A stretch of DNA of 64,000 nucleotides from Nocardia flavorosea NBRC 108225. GTDB taxonomy: Bacteria > Actinomycetota > Actinomycetes > Mycobacteriales > Mycobacteriaceae. The position numbers and the translations under genes were made by a program. The DNA lies in the NCBI RefSeq assembly GCF_001613385.1, contig NZ_BDCG01000002.1, positions 124,001 through 188,000 on the forward strand, in the 5' to 3' direction. The notes beneath the pieces are model-generated. The model was not told the DNA's origin and made no database searches. It saw nothing but the letters and a program-made list of their open reading frames with translations. Below are positions 8,863 through 17,918 of this stretch, piece by piece (position 1 is the first letter of the stretch; every line of letters begins with the position of its first letter).

Positions 8863-9093
8863 TTGCACGACGAAGTTGTCGGGTCGACGGGTAAGCTGAT
8901 CTCGCCGATCCGCGGCCCCGGGATGCTGGGTGAGGTCCTGGTCGCCGTCCGAGGGGGAACCGAAGGCTACATCGCGCGGGCGACCGAAGCCATAGCGGCC
9001 GGGAGCACCGTGCTGGTCATCGCGGTCGATTCCGGCCGTATCGCCGAGGTGGTGCCCTGGATACCCCTCGGCCCGGACCCGGCATCCGAATAG
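8863..9093 (+). CDS. NfeD-like OB-fold protein
   Basis: This 76-residue protein corresponds to the soluble C-terminal OB domain of NfeD proteins (GEVLVAVRGGTEGYIARA, GSTVLVIAVDSGRIAEVVPW). NfeD proteins occur next to flotillin/stomatin genes and are thought to act with them in membrane microdomains; here the next gene is flotillin-like, which supports the call. It lacks the membrane helices of full NfeD. TTG 8863 is chosen for the GGAGG site about 11 bases upstream. It probably forms an operon with the flotillin gene 21 bases downstream. Confidence 0.72.
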   Translation: MHDEVVGSTGKLISPIRGPGMLGEVLVAVRGGTEGYIARATEAIAAGSTVLVIAVDSGRIAEVVPWIPLGPDPASE

Positions 9094-9114
9094 ACGAACG
9101 CGAGGAGTCATTCC

Positions 9115-10221
9115 GTGCTGGGTTATCACGTCCCGGACCCCGACGAGGCGATGCTGGTCAGCGGCGCCAAGAGCAGCGATGCGGCACCGTTCCGGGTGAT
9201 CATCGGCCGCGGTTCCTGGGTTATCCCGTTCTTCCGCAAGGTCCGGTATCTCTCACTGGCCATGTTCGAGGCCGAGATCTCCGAACGCTGCGTCACCAAA
9301 CAGGCCATTCAACTGCAGGTGCGGGCGGTTATCGCCTTCAAGGTGGCCAACGACACCGCCTCGATCGTGAACGCCGCGCAGCGTTTCCTCTCCGAACAGG
9401 AGCAGGAGATGTCGGTGCTCACCGGGCGGATCTTCTCCGGTCATCTGCGATCGATCGTGGGTTCGATGACGGTCGAGGAGATCATCCGCGAACGGCAGCG
9501 CCTGGCCGATGAAGTGCTCGTGGCTTCCAAGGTGGAGATGAGCAATATCGGGCTGTGGGTCGATTCGTTCCAGATCCAGTCCATCGACGACGGCGACCTC
9601 GGCTATATCTCCGCCCTCGCCGCACCGCACAATGCCGCCGTGCACCGTGACGCCCAGATCGCCAAATCGCAGGCGGCCCAGCGGTCGGCCGAAGCCGAGC
9701 AGGAATCGCTGCGTAAACAGGCCGAATACTCGCGCGAGACGTCGATCCTCAAAGCGAGCTACCAGCGCGATATCGACAAAGCCGAGGCAGAAGCGGCCGC
9801 AGCCGGCCCGTTGGCGGCGGCGCTCGCCCAGCAGGAGGTGCTCAGCGCGCAGGCCGCCCAGGCCCGCAAAGAGGCCGAACTGCGTGAACAGCAGCTACAG
9901 GCCGAAGTGGTCAAACCCGCGCAGGCCGAGGCCGACCGGGTCCGGATCCTGGCCGAGGCCGAGGCGAACCGGACCCGGATCCAGGCCGAGGCCGCGGCAT
10001 CGAACAACCGGATCGCGCTCGACCAGATGCTGATCGAGCAGTTGCCGCTGATCGTGGAACAGGCTGCGCGCGGGCTGTCGAATGCGAACCTGACCGTGCT
10101 CAACGGGCCCGACGGGGTCGGCGAACTGCTCAACGGCATGGTCGGACAGGGTCTGACGGTGTTCAACTCCCTGCAAAAGGCGCTTATTACCGACGAGCAG
10201 GAAAAGCGGGATATAGAGTGA
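9115..10221 (+). CDS. SPFH/Band 7 flotillin-like protein
   Basis: The 368 residues show an SPFH domain (about 10-180; GAKSSDAAPFRVIIGRGSW, LRSIVGSMTVEEIIRERQRL) and then a long Ala/Glu/Gln-rich coiled coil (about 180-300; repeated AEAEANRTRIQAEAAA-type heptads) and a C-terminal helical tail. This is flotillin architecture, though the usual N-terminal membrane hairpin is not obvious. Such proteins organise membrane microdomains and cell-wall or stress functions. GTG 9115 has GCGAGGAG upstream. Pairing with the NfeD-like gene is the classic flotillin context. Confidence 0.88.
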   Translation: MLGYHVPDPDEAMLVSGAKSSDAAPFRVIIGRGSWVIPFFRKVRYLSLAMFEAEISERCVTKQAIQLQVRAVIAFKVANDTASIVNAAQRFLSEQEQEMSVLTGRIFSGHLRSIVGSMTVEEIIRERQRLADEVLVASKVEMSNIGLWVDSFQIQSIDDGDLGYISALAAPHNAAVHRDAQIAKSQAAQRSAEAEQESLRKQAEYSRETSILKASYQRDIDKAEAEAAAAGPLAAALAQQEVLSAQAAQARKEAELREQQLQAEVVKPAQAEADRVRILAEAEANRTRIQAEAAASNNRIALDQMLIEQLPLIVEQAARGLSNANLTVLNGPDGVGELLNGMVGQGLTVFNSLQKALITDEQEKRDIE

Positions 10222-10245
10222 CCGCGTAACTGCGGCGAGGAGCGT

Positions 10246-10632
10246 GTGGTGGCCAGCGGGAAATTGGTGTCGTTCGACGGATCGCGGGGATTCGGTTTCA
10301 TCCGGCCCGAAGACGGTGGTCCCGATGTATTCGTCCACGTCAACGATATCGGCCTCGGTGAGGACGAACTGCGTCAGGGACGGATCTTCGAATTCGAGGT
10401 CACCGAGGGAGACCGCGGGCCGAAGGCGGTGAACCTCCGGTCGCCGCGGCTGGCCGGGTCTCGTCCCGAACCGACTGCCGGTGGCGAGTCCCGGCTCACG
10501 GCTGCCGAATACACCCGGCTGGTCACCGAACTGTTGCTCGACGCCTCCCCGGCGCTCACCGCCGGGGAGATCGTCGTGATCCGCGAACGGCTCACCGATT
10601 TCGCCGGAGATCAGGGCTGGATCACGGACTGA
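10246..10632 (+). CDS. cold-shock-domain protein with C-terminal extension
   Basis: 128 residues. The first 65 form a cold-shock domain with the RNP-like motifs GSRGFGFIRPE and DVFVHVNDI, which bind single-stranded RNA or DNA. The remaining 60 residues (TAAEYTRLVTELLLD through the C-terminus) are a helical extension absent from canonical CspA. The gene follows the flotillin-like gene by 24 bases and could be cotranscribed. GTG 10246 follows GGCGAGGAG; GTG 10249 is also possible. The function of the extension is unknown. Confidence 0.87.
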   Translation: MVASGKLVSFDGSRGFGFIRPEDGGPDVFVHVNDIGLGEDELRQGRIFEFEVTEGDRGPKAVNLRSPRLAGSRPEPTAGGESRLTAAEYTRLVTELLLDASPALTAGEIVVIRERLTDFAGDQGWITD

Positions 10633-10738
10633 CGCGCGGATCCGCCGACTTGTCGGCGTGAACTCCTATGCTCGGGGGCGATGAATCGGCGTCGGTCGCG
10701 ACGTCGATTCGGGTGAGGATCGACCCCAGGAGGACCGC

Positions 10739-11824
10739 GTGGATCTACCGGTGATGCCGCCCGTCCGGCCCATGCTGGCCAAAACCGCGCCCGAGATCCC
10801 ACCCGGTCCCGGGCTCAGCTATGAACCCAAATGGGACGGTTTCCGCTGTGTGGTTTTCCGCGACGGCGACGAGATCGAACTCGGATCCCGTAACGACCGG
10901 CCGCTGACGAGGTATTTTCCCGAGGTCGCCGAACTGTTGAAGGCGGTGTTGCCCCAGCGGTGCGTGGTGGACGGGGAAATCGTCGTCGTCACCGAGCACG
11001 GGCTCGATTTCGACGTTCTGCAGCAGCGTCTGCATCCGGCGGCGTCGCGGGTCGCCAAGCTCGCCGCCGAAACACCCGCGAGTTTCGTCGCGTTCGACCT
11101 GGTCGCGCTCGGCGACCGTGACCTCAGCGCCGCGCCGTTCACCGAGCGGCGGGCTCTGCTCGAATCGATCCTCGACACCGCGCCGGGCCGGGTTCACCTC
11201 ACCCCGCTCACCGGTGATCCGGCCCTGGCTCGGGACTGGTTCACGCGGTTCGAGGGCGCCGGTTTCGACGGGGTGATGGTGAAGGCCGACGACCAGCCGT
11301 ATCAGCAGAACAAACGCGTGATGCTGAAGGTCAAGCACGAGCGCACCGCCGACTGTGTGGTCGCCGGATTCCGCTGGCACAAGGACGGCGCGGGCGTCGG
11401 ATCGCTGCTGCTCGGTCTCTTCGACGACCGGGGCGGTCTGCATCACGTGGGTGTTGCCAGTAGTTTCACCGCCGCCCGCCGCGAGGAACTGGTCGGCGAG
11501 CTCGCGCCGTATCGGGAGAACGCGCTGGACAACCACCCGTGGCGCGACTGGGCCGATGCCGCGGCGCAGGCCGCATCCGGTGGTTCGATGCCGGGCGGGA
11601 TCAGCCGGTGGAGTGGCGGTAAGGACCTGTCCTGGGAACCGTTGCGTACCGAACTGGTGGCGGAGGTCCGGTACGAACATGTGCAGTCCGGCCGCTTCCG
11701 GCACGGCGGCCGACTGGTCCGTTTCCGCGCCGACCGCACCCCGGAATCGTGCACCTACGCTCAGCTCGAGGAAGTGCCGCCTGCCGAACTGCACGAAATC
11801 TTCGGAACCCCGGTGGCGAAATGA
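10739..11824 (+). CDS. ligC: ATP-dependent DNA ligase, LigC type
   Basis: A 361-residue ATP-dependent ligase. The adenylated lysine is K31 in EPKWDGFR (motif I). Also visible are DGEIVV (motif III), FDGVMVKADDQPY (motif IV) and MLKVKHERTAD (motif V), followed by an OB-fold domain from about residue 205. The length and layout match mycobacterial LigC, a back-up ligase. The stop overlaps the start of a LigD-polymerase-like gene (ATGA), an arrangement known for LigC partners. GTG 10739 is preceded by AGGAGG. Confidence 0.92.
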   Translation: MDLPVMPPVRPMLAKTAPEIPPGPGLSYEPKWDGFRCVVFRDGDEIELGSRNDRPLTRYFPEVAELLKAVLPQRCVVDGEIVVVTEHGLDFDVLQQRLHPAASRVAKLAAETPASFVAFDLVALGDRDLSAAPFTERRALLESILDTAPGRVHLTPLTGDPALARDWFTRFEGAGFDGVMVKADDQPYQQNKRVMLKVKHERTADCVVAGFRWHKDGAGVGSLLLGLFDDRGGLHHVGVASSFTAARREELVGELAPYRENALDNHPWRDWADAAAQAASGGSMPGGISRWSGGKDLSWEPLRTELVAEVRYEHVQSGRFRHGGRLVRFRADRTPESCTYAQLEEVPPAELHEIFGTPVAK

Positions 11825-12831
11825 GCGAATCCGTCGATATCGAGGTCGCAGGGCGGGTGCTGACCGTCAGCAACCCCGGCAAGGTCTATTTCTCCCGCCG
11901 CGGCGAGACCAAATTCGATCTGGTGCGCTACTACCAGAGCGTCGCCGAGGCATTCCTGCGCGTGAACGGCGGCCGCCCGCTGCTGCTGGAGCGCTATCCC
12001 GACGGGGCGTCGGGAAAATCGTGGTTCCAGAAGCGGGTGCCGAAATCGGCGCCGGACTGGCTGCACACCGTCGAAGTGTCCACGCCGAACGGCACGACCA
12101 GCGACGCACTGGTAGCCCACGATATGGCGCATGTGCTGTGGGCGGTGAACCAGGGCTGCCTGGGCTTCCATGTCTGGCCCAATCGGGCCGCGGAGTTGGG
12201 TATCGCCGACGAACTCCGGATCGATCTCGATCCCTCTCCCGGAATCGGCTTCGACCAGCTGCGCGCCGCGGCACTGCGTACCCGTGAACTGTGTACCGAA
12301 CTAGGTATCGAGACGTGGGTGAAAACCTCGGGGTCCCGCGGGCTGCACCTGTACATCGCGCTGGAACCGCGCTGGGACGGCTACCAGGTGCGCGCCGCCG
12401 CCGTGGCGCTGGCGCGGGAACTCGAGCGCCGGTATCCGGACGAGATCACCGCCCACTGGTGGAAAGAGGAACGAGGCCGGCGGGTTTTCGTGGACTACAA
12501 CCAGAATGCCCCGCACAAAACCGTTTTCGGGGCATGGTGTGTCCGGCCGAAGGTGGGCGCGCAGGTATCGACCCCGCTGCGCTGGTCCGAACTGGATACC
12601 GTGGTGCCCGACGAGCTGACGATCGCGACCGTTCCGGCGCGGCTGGCCGAAGCGGGCGATCCATGGGCGGATCGCCCGCCGCAATCCATCGAACCACTGC
12701 TGGAGTGGTCCGAACGTGATCTGGCGGGCGGGCTCATGGACGCCCCGTGGCCGCCGCAGTACCCGAAGATGCCGAACGAACCACCCCGGGTCCAGCCCAG
12801 CCGTGCCCGCAAACCGGATCCGGCCGGTTAG
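11821..12831 (+). CDS. LigD polymerase-domain (primase-polymerase) protein
   Basis: A 336-residue stand-alone NHEJ polymerase domain of the archaeo-eukaryotic primase fold. The metal-binding pair is in LRIDLDPSPG (D135, D137), with the downstream FVDYNQN aspartate, the phosphate/ribose-contact residues around SGSRGLHLYI, and an N-terminal NPGKVYFSRRG segment. It matches PolD/LigD-Pol proteins such as those paired with LigC in mycobacteria, which can fill short gaps with ribonucleotides. It has no ligase or nuclease domain. The 4-bp overlap with the ligase implies coupled translation and a joint repair role. Confidence 0.9.
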   Translation: MSESVDIEVAGRVLTVSNPGKVYFSRRGETKFDLVRYYQSVAEAFLRVNGGRPLLLERYPDGASGKSWFQKRVPKSAPDWLHTVEVSTPNGTTSDALVAHDMAHVLWAVNQGCLGFHVWPNRAAELGIADELRIDLDPSPGIGFDQLRAAALRTRELCTELGIETWVKTSGSRGLHLYIALEPRWDGYQVRAAAVALARELERRYPDEITAHWWKEERGRRVFVDYNQNAPHKTVFGAWCVRPKVGAQVSTPLRWSELDTVVPDELTIATVPARLAEAGDPWADRPPQSIEPLLEWSERDLAGGLMDAPWPPQYPKMPNEPPRVQPSRARKPDPAG

Positions 12832-12865
12832 CCTCGCGCCCCGCCGATCCGCAGGCCTTCGCCGG

Positions 12866-12906
12866 GCACGTCACCGGCAGGTCCCGCCCCGAGCACGTGA
12901 CCGGCA
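12866..12906. repeat. short imperfect direct repeat between convergent genes
   Basis: GCACGTCACCGGCA at 12866 recurs as GCACGTGACCGGCA at 12893, a 27-base period with one mismatch. It lies in the 161-base gap between the convergent polymerase gene and membrane protein. The rest of that gap shows no gene. It may be a chance repeat. Confidence 0.3.
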
Positions 12907-12992
12907 CGTCCGCGCCATCGCCTTATCAGCGGTAGTTCGTTTCCGCCCGGACGGATTCGGCGCGTGCCGGCAGCGTCCGTCACGGGCTCGAT

Positions 12993-13793
12993 TCAGGAGA
13001 CCCATAACGCCCAGGTGCCCTCCTCGCAGACCAGTGCCTGCCCGGCGGCGGTCCGGGCAGTAGCGCCCGCGCCGGCAGTGCAGTCCCCGCCTTCGTCCCG
13101 TATCGCCGCGGCGACCCGGTACGGCCCGGACCACTGATATCCGGTGACAGACCCCGTGCCGGCCAGGCACAGCAAGATGGTGCCGTCGGCGGCCGCCCCG
13201 ATCAGGGCGGGCTCCGGGCAGGCCGTGTCCTTTTCGGCGGCCACCGGTGCCGCGATCTCGGGCGCGGCCCGGGTGACCGGCGGCGCGCTGGGCACCGGCG
13301 GCACACTGGGTGGAGCCGGAACGGAGACGGCGGTGGCACTTTCCACGGCGCCCTCGGCAGAAACGCCTGCGGCGGCACCGGAACCAGCGGATACCCCCAG
13401 CACATCGCCGACGCGGGAGTACAGGTCCGAGACCTGGTCCCGGGGCAGCACGACGAACGCCACCACCGATGCCGCTTCCACCGCGCCGAGCACGAACGCG
13501 GCGAAGGCCATGAGCCGGCCATGCGGATAGGTGAACGAGATCAGCCCGAAAACGAGGGCGACCGGGAAGAGCAGAACCAGGGCCGCTACCAGCGCGACCA
13601 CGGCGTACGGGTTCACGACCGGCCGGTCGGTGGCAACGGGTGAATCGTCGGGGTAGTCGAGATCCTCGGGGTCCTCGTACGGTTCCGGGGGCGGTTCCGG
13701 CCGCCGCCGGCCCGCCCGCGTGGGTGGGCCGGCACCACGATCCCGCGGTACCTCCGGCCAGCGCTGCTCGCCCCAGCGCTGCGTGTATGCCAT
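12993..13793 (-). CDS. membrane protein with proline-rich ends and extracellular C-terminal domain
   Basis: A 266-residue protein of unrecognised family. Residues 1-55 are Pro/Asp/Glu-rich and cytosolic. Two membrane helices follow at about 60-85 (VVALVAALVLLFPVALVFG) and 93-115 (DUF4190-like arrangement). A Pro/Ala/Val linker is at 145-175. The C-terminal domain has four cysteines (TACPEP, LLCLAG, GDCTAG, LVCEEG), probably two disulfides, so it is likely outside the membrane. ATG 13793 is the only good start. It is convergent with the polymerase gene. Its function is unknown. Confidence 0.72.
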   Translation of the reverse strand: MAYTQRWGEQRWPEVPRDRGAGPPTRAGRRRPEPPPEPYEDPEDLDYPDDSPVATDRPVVNPYAVVALVAALVLLFPVALVFGLISFTYPHGRLMAFAAFVLGAVEAASVVAFVVLPRDQVSDLYSRVGDVLGVSAGSGAAAGVSAEGAVESATAVSVPAPPSVPPVPSAPPVTRAAPEIAAPVAAEKDTACPEPALIGAAADGTILLCLAGTGSVTGYQWSGPYRVAAAIRDEGGDCTAGAGATARTAAGQALVCEEGTWALWVS

Positions 13794-13963
13794 GCGCGAT
13801 CCCTTCGAACTGCTGCCGGAGGAACCCGGAGCAGTCGATCCGCCCGGCAGTGCGCCAAGAATAAGCGGGATCGGGCCGGCCGTTGCAGGAAACGAGGGTT
13901 GCCCAGATCACAGATGTCCATCCGACACGCCGTGGTTTTCCATAACGAGACCCGTCGCGGCGG

Positions 13964-14629
13964 TCAGTTCTCCTCGTTCACTCGCGGGAGGGAATCGGTG
14001 ACGAGTGTGCTGAGGACATCGACGAGCAGGACGTGCACCTGGTCGCGGGTCATCGTGCCACGGGTGAGCCATTCGCGACCGGCGACTTTCACCATCCCGC
14101 CGTAGGCCCGGACCATCGCCCGGCGCGGCTCCGCCGCCTTGTCTCCGGAGAGGCCGATCATCAACAGCAGCCGCTGGGCCGCCGCATCGTCGGCGGCGTC
14201 CAGAATCTGCTGCACCTCCGGATCGTCACCGACCCCTTCGTGACTGGTGACCTTCACCCAGGTGCTGCCGTGCTCGGAAATCGTATCGAGGAGCCAGCGG
14301 ACGCTGGCGTCGATCCGTTCGTCGGCGGTGCCCGCCGGAACGCGGAGATCGTCGGGCCGGGGCAGGGTAACCATCCGGCGCACCACTGCGAGGTACAGGT
14401 CTCGCTTGTTGCCGAAGTAGTGGTTGATCAGCCCCCGGGCCACCCCGGCGCGCTGCGCGAGTTCAGCGGTGGATACCGCGGCGTAGGGCCGCTCCCCGAA
14501 CATCTCGATCGCCTTGGCCAGGATCTGGGCCCGGCGTTCGTCGGGTTCGAGGCGGCGCCGCCGCACGGGCGCCCCGGCCCCGTTCGTGGCCGGGGCGGGG
14601 ACGGGGCCGGCATCGAGGTCAGAGTCCAC
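13964..14629 (-). CDS. TetR-family regulator
   Basis: A 221-residue TetR protein. Its HTH is at about residues 30-75 (RRAQILAKAIEMFGERPYAAVSTAELAQRAGVARGLINHYF), followed by a helical effector domain. The start overlaps the end of the upstream acyl-CoA dehydrogenase by 11 bases on the same strand, so the two are probably one transcript and the regulator may respond to an acyl-CoA or fatty acid. That ligand is inference from context. The N-terminal 25 residues are an Ala/Pro-rich extension. Confidence 0.9.
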   Translation of the reverse strand: MDSDLDAGPVPAPATNGAGAPVRRRRLEPDERRAQILAKAIEMFGERPYAAVSTAELAQRAGVARGLINHYFGNKRDLYLAVVRRMVTLPRPDDLRVPAGTADERIDASVRWLLDTISEHGSTWVKVTSHEGVGDDPEVQQILDAADDAAAQRLLLMIGLSGDKAAEPRRAMVRAYGGMVKVAGREWLTRGTMTRDQVHVLLVDVLSTLVTDSLPRVNEEN

Positions 14630-15764
14630 GGGCGATGAGATCCTTCATCACCTCATTGCTGCCCGCGAGAATCCGTAGCACCCGGGCACCGGTGTAGAGC
14701 TGGGAGATCGGGTATTCGGTCATGTATCCGTAGCCGCCGAACAGCTGCAGGCAGCGGTCCACGACGATGCCGAGCTGATCGGTGGACCAGTACTTGGACA
14801 TGGCCGCGGTCTGGATATCGAGCTCACCCTTCAGATGCCGGGTGAGGCAGTCGTCGAGGAACACCCGGTTGGTGCGGGCGATGGTCGCACATTCGGCCAG
14901 TTCGAACCGGGTGTTCTGCATGGCGAACAGCGGTTTGCCGAATGCTTCGCGACCCTTCGTGTATTCCACGGTGAGCTCGACCGCGCGTTCCATCATCGCC
15001 ACCGCCATGATCGCGGTGACCAGCCGCTCCTGGGCCAGCAACTGCATCATCTGGTAGAAGCCCTGGCCTTCGACCCCGCCCAGTAGGTTCGCCGCCGGAA
15101 CGCGCAGGCCGTCGAAGAACAGCTCCGCGGTGTCCTGCCCCTTCCCGCCGATCTTGGACAGGATCCGGCCCCGGGTGAAACCGGGGGTATCGTCGCTCAC
15201 CTCGGCAAACAGCAGGGAGACTCCTGCCGCACCCTTTTCCGGGTCGGTTTTGGCGGCGATGATGATGCCGTCGCACAGCCAGCCGTTGGAGATGAAGATC
15301 TTCGAGCCGGTGATCACGTATTCGTCGCCCTCGCGCACCGCGCGGGTCTTGATCGCCTGCAGATCCGAACCGGTGCCCGGTTCTGTCATCCCGATGGACA
15401 GCACCATATCGCCGTTGCAGGCCTTGGGCAGGACGCGCTTCTTGAGCTCGTCCGAACCGAATTCGGCCAGGTACGGCGCGATGATCGAACTGTGCACCGG
15501 GATGCCGAGCGCGCCGTCGCCCGCGCGCACCTGCTCTTCGATGATGGCCGCCTCGTGGGCGAAGGTGCCGCCACCGCCACCGAATTCCTCGGCGACCGCG
15601 GGGCAGAGCAGGCCCAGCTCGCCGGCCCGCCGGTACAGCTCCCGATCCGGGTGGCCTTGTTCGATGAACCGCTCCTCATGCGGCACCACTTCCTTTTCGA
15701 AGTAGGTGCGGGCGAGTTCCCGTACCGCCTCGACCTCGTCATCGCTCCACGCGGGGCGTGCCAT
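14619..15764 (-). CDS. acyl-CoA dehydrogenase
   Basis: A 381-residue flavoprotein with the full acyl-CoA dehydrogenase layout: N-terminal helical domain, the GMTEPGTGSDLQAIKTRA and GSKIFISNGW FAD/substrate signatures in the middle beta domain, and C-terminal QLFGGYGYMTEYPISQLY. The catalytic base could be the Glu of LQLFGGYGYMTEYP-type loops. It oxidises an acyl-CoA to the enoyl-CoA using electron-transferring flavoprotein; chain length cannot be told. ATG 15764 follows AGGATG; the open frame upstream to 15959 is not homologous. It is cotranscribed with the TetR gene. Confidence 0.93.
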   Translation of the reverse strand: MARPAWSDDEVEAVRELARTYFEKEVVPHEERFIEQGHPDRELYRRAGELGLLCPAVAEEFGGGGGTFAHEAAIIEEQVRAGDGALGIPVHSSIIAPYLAEFGSDELKKRVLPKACNGDMVLSIGMTEPGTGSDLQAIKTRAVREGDEYVITGSKIFISNGWLCDGIIIAAKTDPEKGAAGVSLLFAEVSDDTPGFTRGRILSKIGGKGQDTAELFFDGLRVPAANLLGGVEGQGFYQMMQLLAQERLVTAIMAVAMMERAVELTVEYTKGREAFGKPLFAMQNTRFELAECATIARTNRVFLDDCLTRHLKGELDIQTAAMSKYWSTDQLGIVVDRCLQLFGGYGYMTEYPISQLYTGARVLRILAGSNEVMKDLIARGL

Positions 15765-15961
15765 ATCCGCATCCTCCGGTTCGTGATCATCAGCTCGGCA
15801 CGGTGAGGTGCCGGATCGTCCGGGACGACTTTCCCGCACTATTGGCGTGTTGTCAACGAGTGGGTGGCGAGGGCGTCCACGCCCGGTCGCAGGCCTGCTC
15901 CCCCGCCTTGCCACAATGGTGGGCACGCTTTCCCAGCTCACGAAGGACATCCCCCGCACCG
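15765..15961. promoter_or_regulatory. divergent intergenic region
   Basis: This 197-base region lies between the divergent acyl-CoA dehydrogenase and SDR starts, so it must hold promoters in both directions. I see no clear -10/-35 pair or long palindrome to assign. Confidence 0.4.
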
Positions 15962-17392
15962 ATGGCCGCGACCAGCATCGATCCGAACGACCTCACCACC
16001 TGCCTGCGCGTACTCGAACAAGCAGGCCGGCTGGACCCCGGCCACCCGGACTCGGTCACCGTCCAGCGCGCCGTCGGCGGCATGTTCAAAGAGCTCAAAC
16101 GACAGCGCCGCATCGCCGCCCGCCAGGCCAAACTCGCCGCCGATCGCGCGGTAGTAGCCGCCACGGCCACCGGATCGCCGAATCGGATCGACGACGAAAC
16201 GGCCGGCATCCCGATCAGCTCGGCCACCTCCGGCGCATCGGCCGGAACCCTGCTGCGGGCACGCGGCTGCTACATCTGTAAGGAGAAGTACACCCGCGTC
16301 GACGCCTTTTATCACCAGTTGTGCCCGGACTGCGCCGCTTCGAGCCACGCACGCCGCGACGCCCGCACGGATCTGTCCGGTCGCCGCGCACTGCTGACCG
16401 GCGGCCGCGCCAAGATCGGTATGTACATCGCGCTGCGGCTGCTGCGCGATGGCGCGCACACCACCGTCACCACCCGGTTCCCCAACGATGCGATCCGCCG
16501 ATTCGCCGCCCAGCCCGACAGCGCCGACTGGCTGCACCGACTCCGGATCGTCGGGATCGATCTGCGTGATCCCGCCCAGGTCGTGGCGCTCGCCGACGAT
16601 GTGGCGGCCCAGGGGCCGCTCGATATCCTCGTCAACAACGCCGCGCAGACCGTACGTCGCTCCCCCGGCGCCTACAGTGCCCTGGCCGCCGCCGAATCCG
16701 ATCCGCTGCCTGCCGGCGAACTCCCCGAAACGGTGACCTTCGGCCAGACCACCCGCGCGCATCCGACCGCCCTCACCGCCTCGCTCACGCCCGGCCTCAC
16801 CGGCGCCGATGTGGCCGAGCTGGCGCTGGTGGCCGGTTCTGCCACGCCGGACCGGATCGCCGGTGGGATCGCCATCGACGCCGGCGGCCTGGTACCCGAT
16901 CTGGCACACACCAACAGCTGGGTGCATACGGTCGGCGAGGTGGATCCCACCGAACTGCTCGAAGTGCAGCTGTGCAATTCGGTGGCCCCGTTCATCCTGG
17001 TGTCGAGGCTGCGCCCGGCGCTGGCCGCGTCGGGGGCCCGCCGTAAGTATGTGGTGAACGTGTCGGCCATGGAGGGCCAGTTCTCCCGAGGCTACAAGGG
17101 GCCGGGGCATCCGCACACCAATATGGCCAAGGCGGCGCTGAACATGCTGACCCGCACCAGCGCCGGGGAGATGTTCGAAGCCGACCGGATCCTCATGACC
17201 GCGGTGGACACCGGCTGGATCACCGACGAACGGCCGCACTACACGAAGGTCCGGCTGGCGGACGAGGGATTCCACGCCCCTCTGGATCTGGTGGACGGTG
17301 CAGCCAGGGTCTACGACCCCATCGTCCGTGGCGAAGCCGGCGAAGATCTCTACGGCTGCTTCCTGAAGGACTACCGGCCCTCACCCTGGTGA
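15962..17392 (+). CDS. SDR oxidoreductase with N-terminal CxxC...CxxC zinc-like motif
   Basis: A 476-residue protein. Residues 1-90 are a helical region rich in Arg and Ala. A four-cysteine motif follows at about 100-122 (CYICKEKYTRVDAFYHQLC then PDC), likely a zinc site. From residue 138 there is a Rossmann SDR domain (ALLTGGRAKIGMYIALRLL, DILVNNAAQ). The serine is present (NVSAMEGQ), but where most SDRs have YxxxK this one reads TNMAK, so the catalytic Tyr appears replaced. An insertion of about 100 residues follows the NNA motif. Substrate unknown. ATG 15962 is the first start after the divergent spacer. Confidence 0.82.
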   Translation: MAATSIDPNDLTTCLRVLEQAGRLDPGHPDSVTVQRAVGGMFKELKRQRRIAARQAKLAADRAVVAATATGSPNRIDDETAGIPISSATSGASAGTLLRARGCYICKEKYTRVDAFYHQLCPDCAASSHARRDARTDLSGRRALLTGGRAKIGMYIALRLLRDGAHTTVTTRFPNDAIRRFAAQPDSADWLHRLRIVGIDLRDPAQVVALADDVAAQGPLDILVNNAAQTVRRSPGAYSALAAAESDPLPAGELPETVTFGQTTRAHPTALTASLTPGLTGADVAELALVAGSATPDRIAGGIAIDAGGLVPDLAHTNSWVHTVGEVDPTELLEVQLCNSVAPFILVSRLRPALAASGARRKYVVNVSAMEGQFSRGYKGPGHPHTNMAKAALNMLTRTSAGEMFEADRILMTAVDTGWITDERPHYTKVRLADEGFHAPLDLVDGAARVYDPIVRGEAGEDLYGCFLKDYRPSPW

Positions 17393-17432
17393 ATCCGGCG
17401 CAGCACTCACGATCAGGACATACCCTGGAAGG

Positions 17433-17819
17433 GTGTGGTACCGGCTGCTCGCCGATCTGACCGCCGCCGTGCATGTGCTGTTCATCGGCTACGTGGTGGC
17501 GGGAGGTTTTGTTGCCTGGCGGCTGCCGCGCACGATCTGGCTGCACGGCGTTGCCGCGGCCTGGGGTTTCGGCACGGTCCTGATCGGTTACGACTGCCCC
17601 CTGACCTATGCCGAGAACTGGGCACGTAAGCGGGCGGGGATGCAGGGACTTCCCCCGGAGGGGTTCATCGACTACTACCTGACCGGCGTCATCTATCCGG
17701 AGAGCATGCTCGCCGAGGTGCGCATACTGGTCGCGATCTGCGTGCTGGTGTCGTGGGCCGGCTGGTGGTGGCGGGTCCGGCACCAGCCGGGAAGCTCCAC
17801 TGCGCGCACCCTCGTCTGA
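17433..17819 (+). CDS. DUF2784-family membrane protein
   Basis: A 128-residue protein with three to four membrane helices and the landmarks of the DUF2784 family: LLADLTAAVHVLFIGYVVAGG, the WLHGVAAAWG helix, and the GYDCPLTYAENWARKRAG loop. The function of the family is not known. GTG 17433 is the likely start. It sits alone between the SDR gene (40 bases) and the CoA transferase gene (99 bases), same strand. Confidence 0.85.
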   Translation: MWYRLLADLTAAVHVLFIGYVVAGGFVAWRLPRTIWLHGVAAAWGFGTVLIGYDCPLTYAENWARKRAGMQGLPPEGFIDYYLTGVIYPESMLAEVRILVAICVLVSWAGWWWRVRHQPGSSTARTLV

Positions 17820-17918
17820 ACTGTGCGGCCCCGGGTGACGGTGTGATGAAAATCGCTGTGCCCACCGGTAACCCGTGGATCGCCCGCACCGAACGCCAGT
17901 ACGCTCGGAGCAGTGGAT

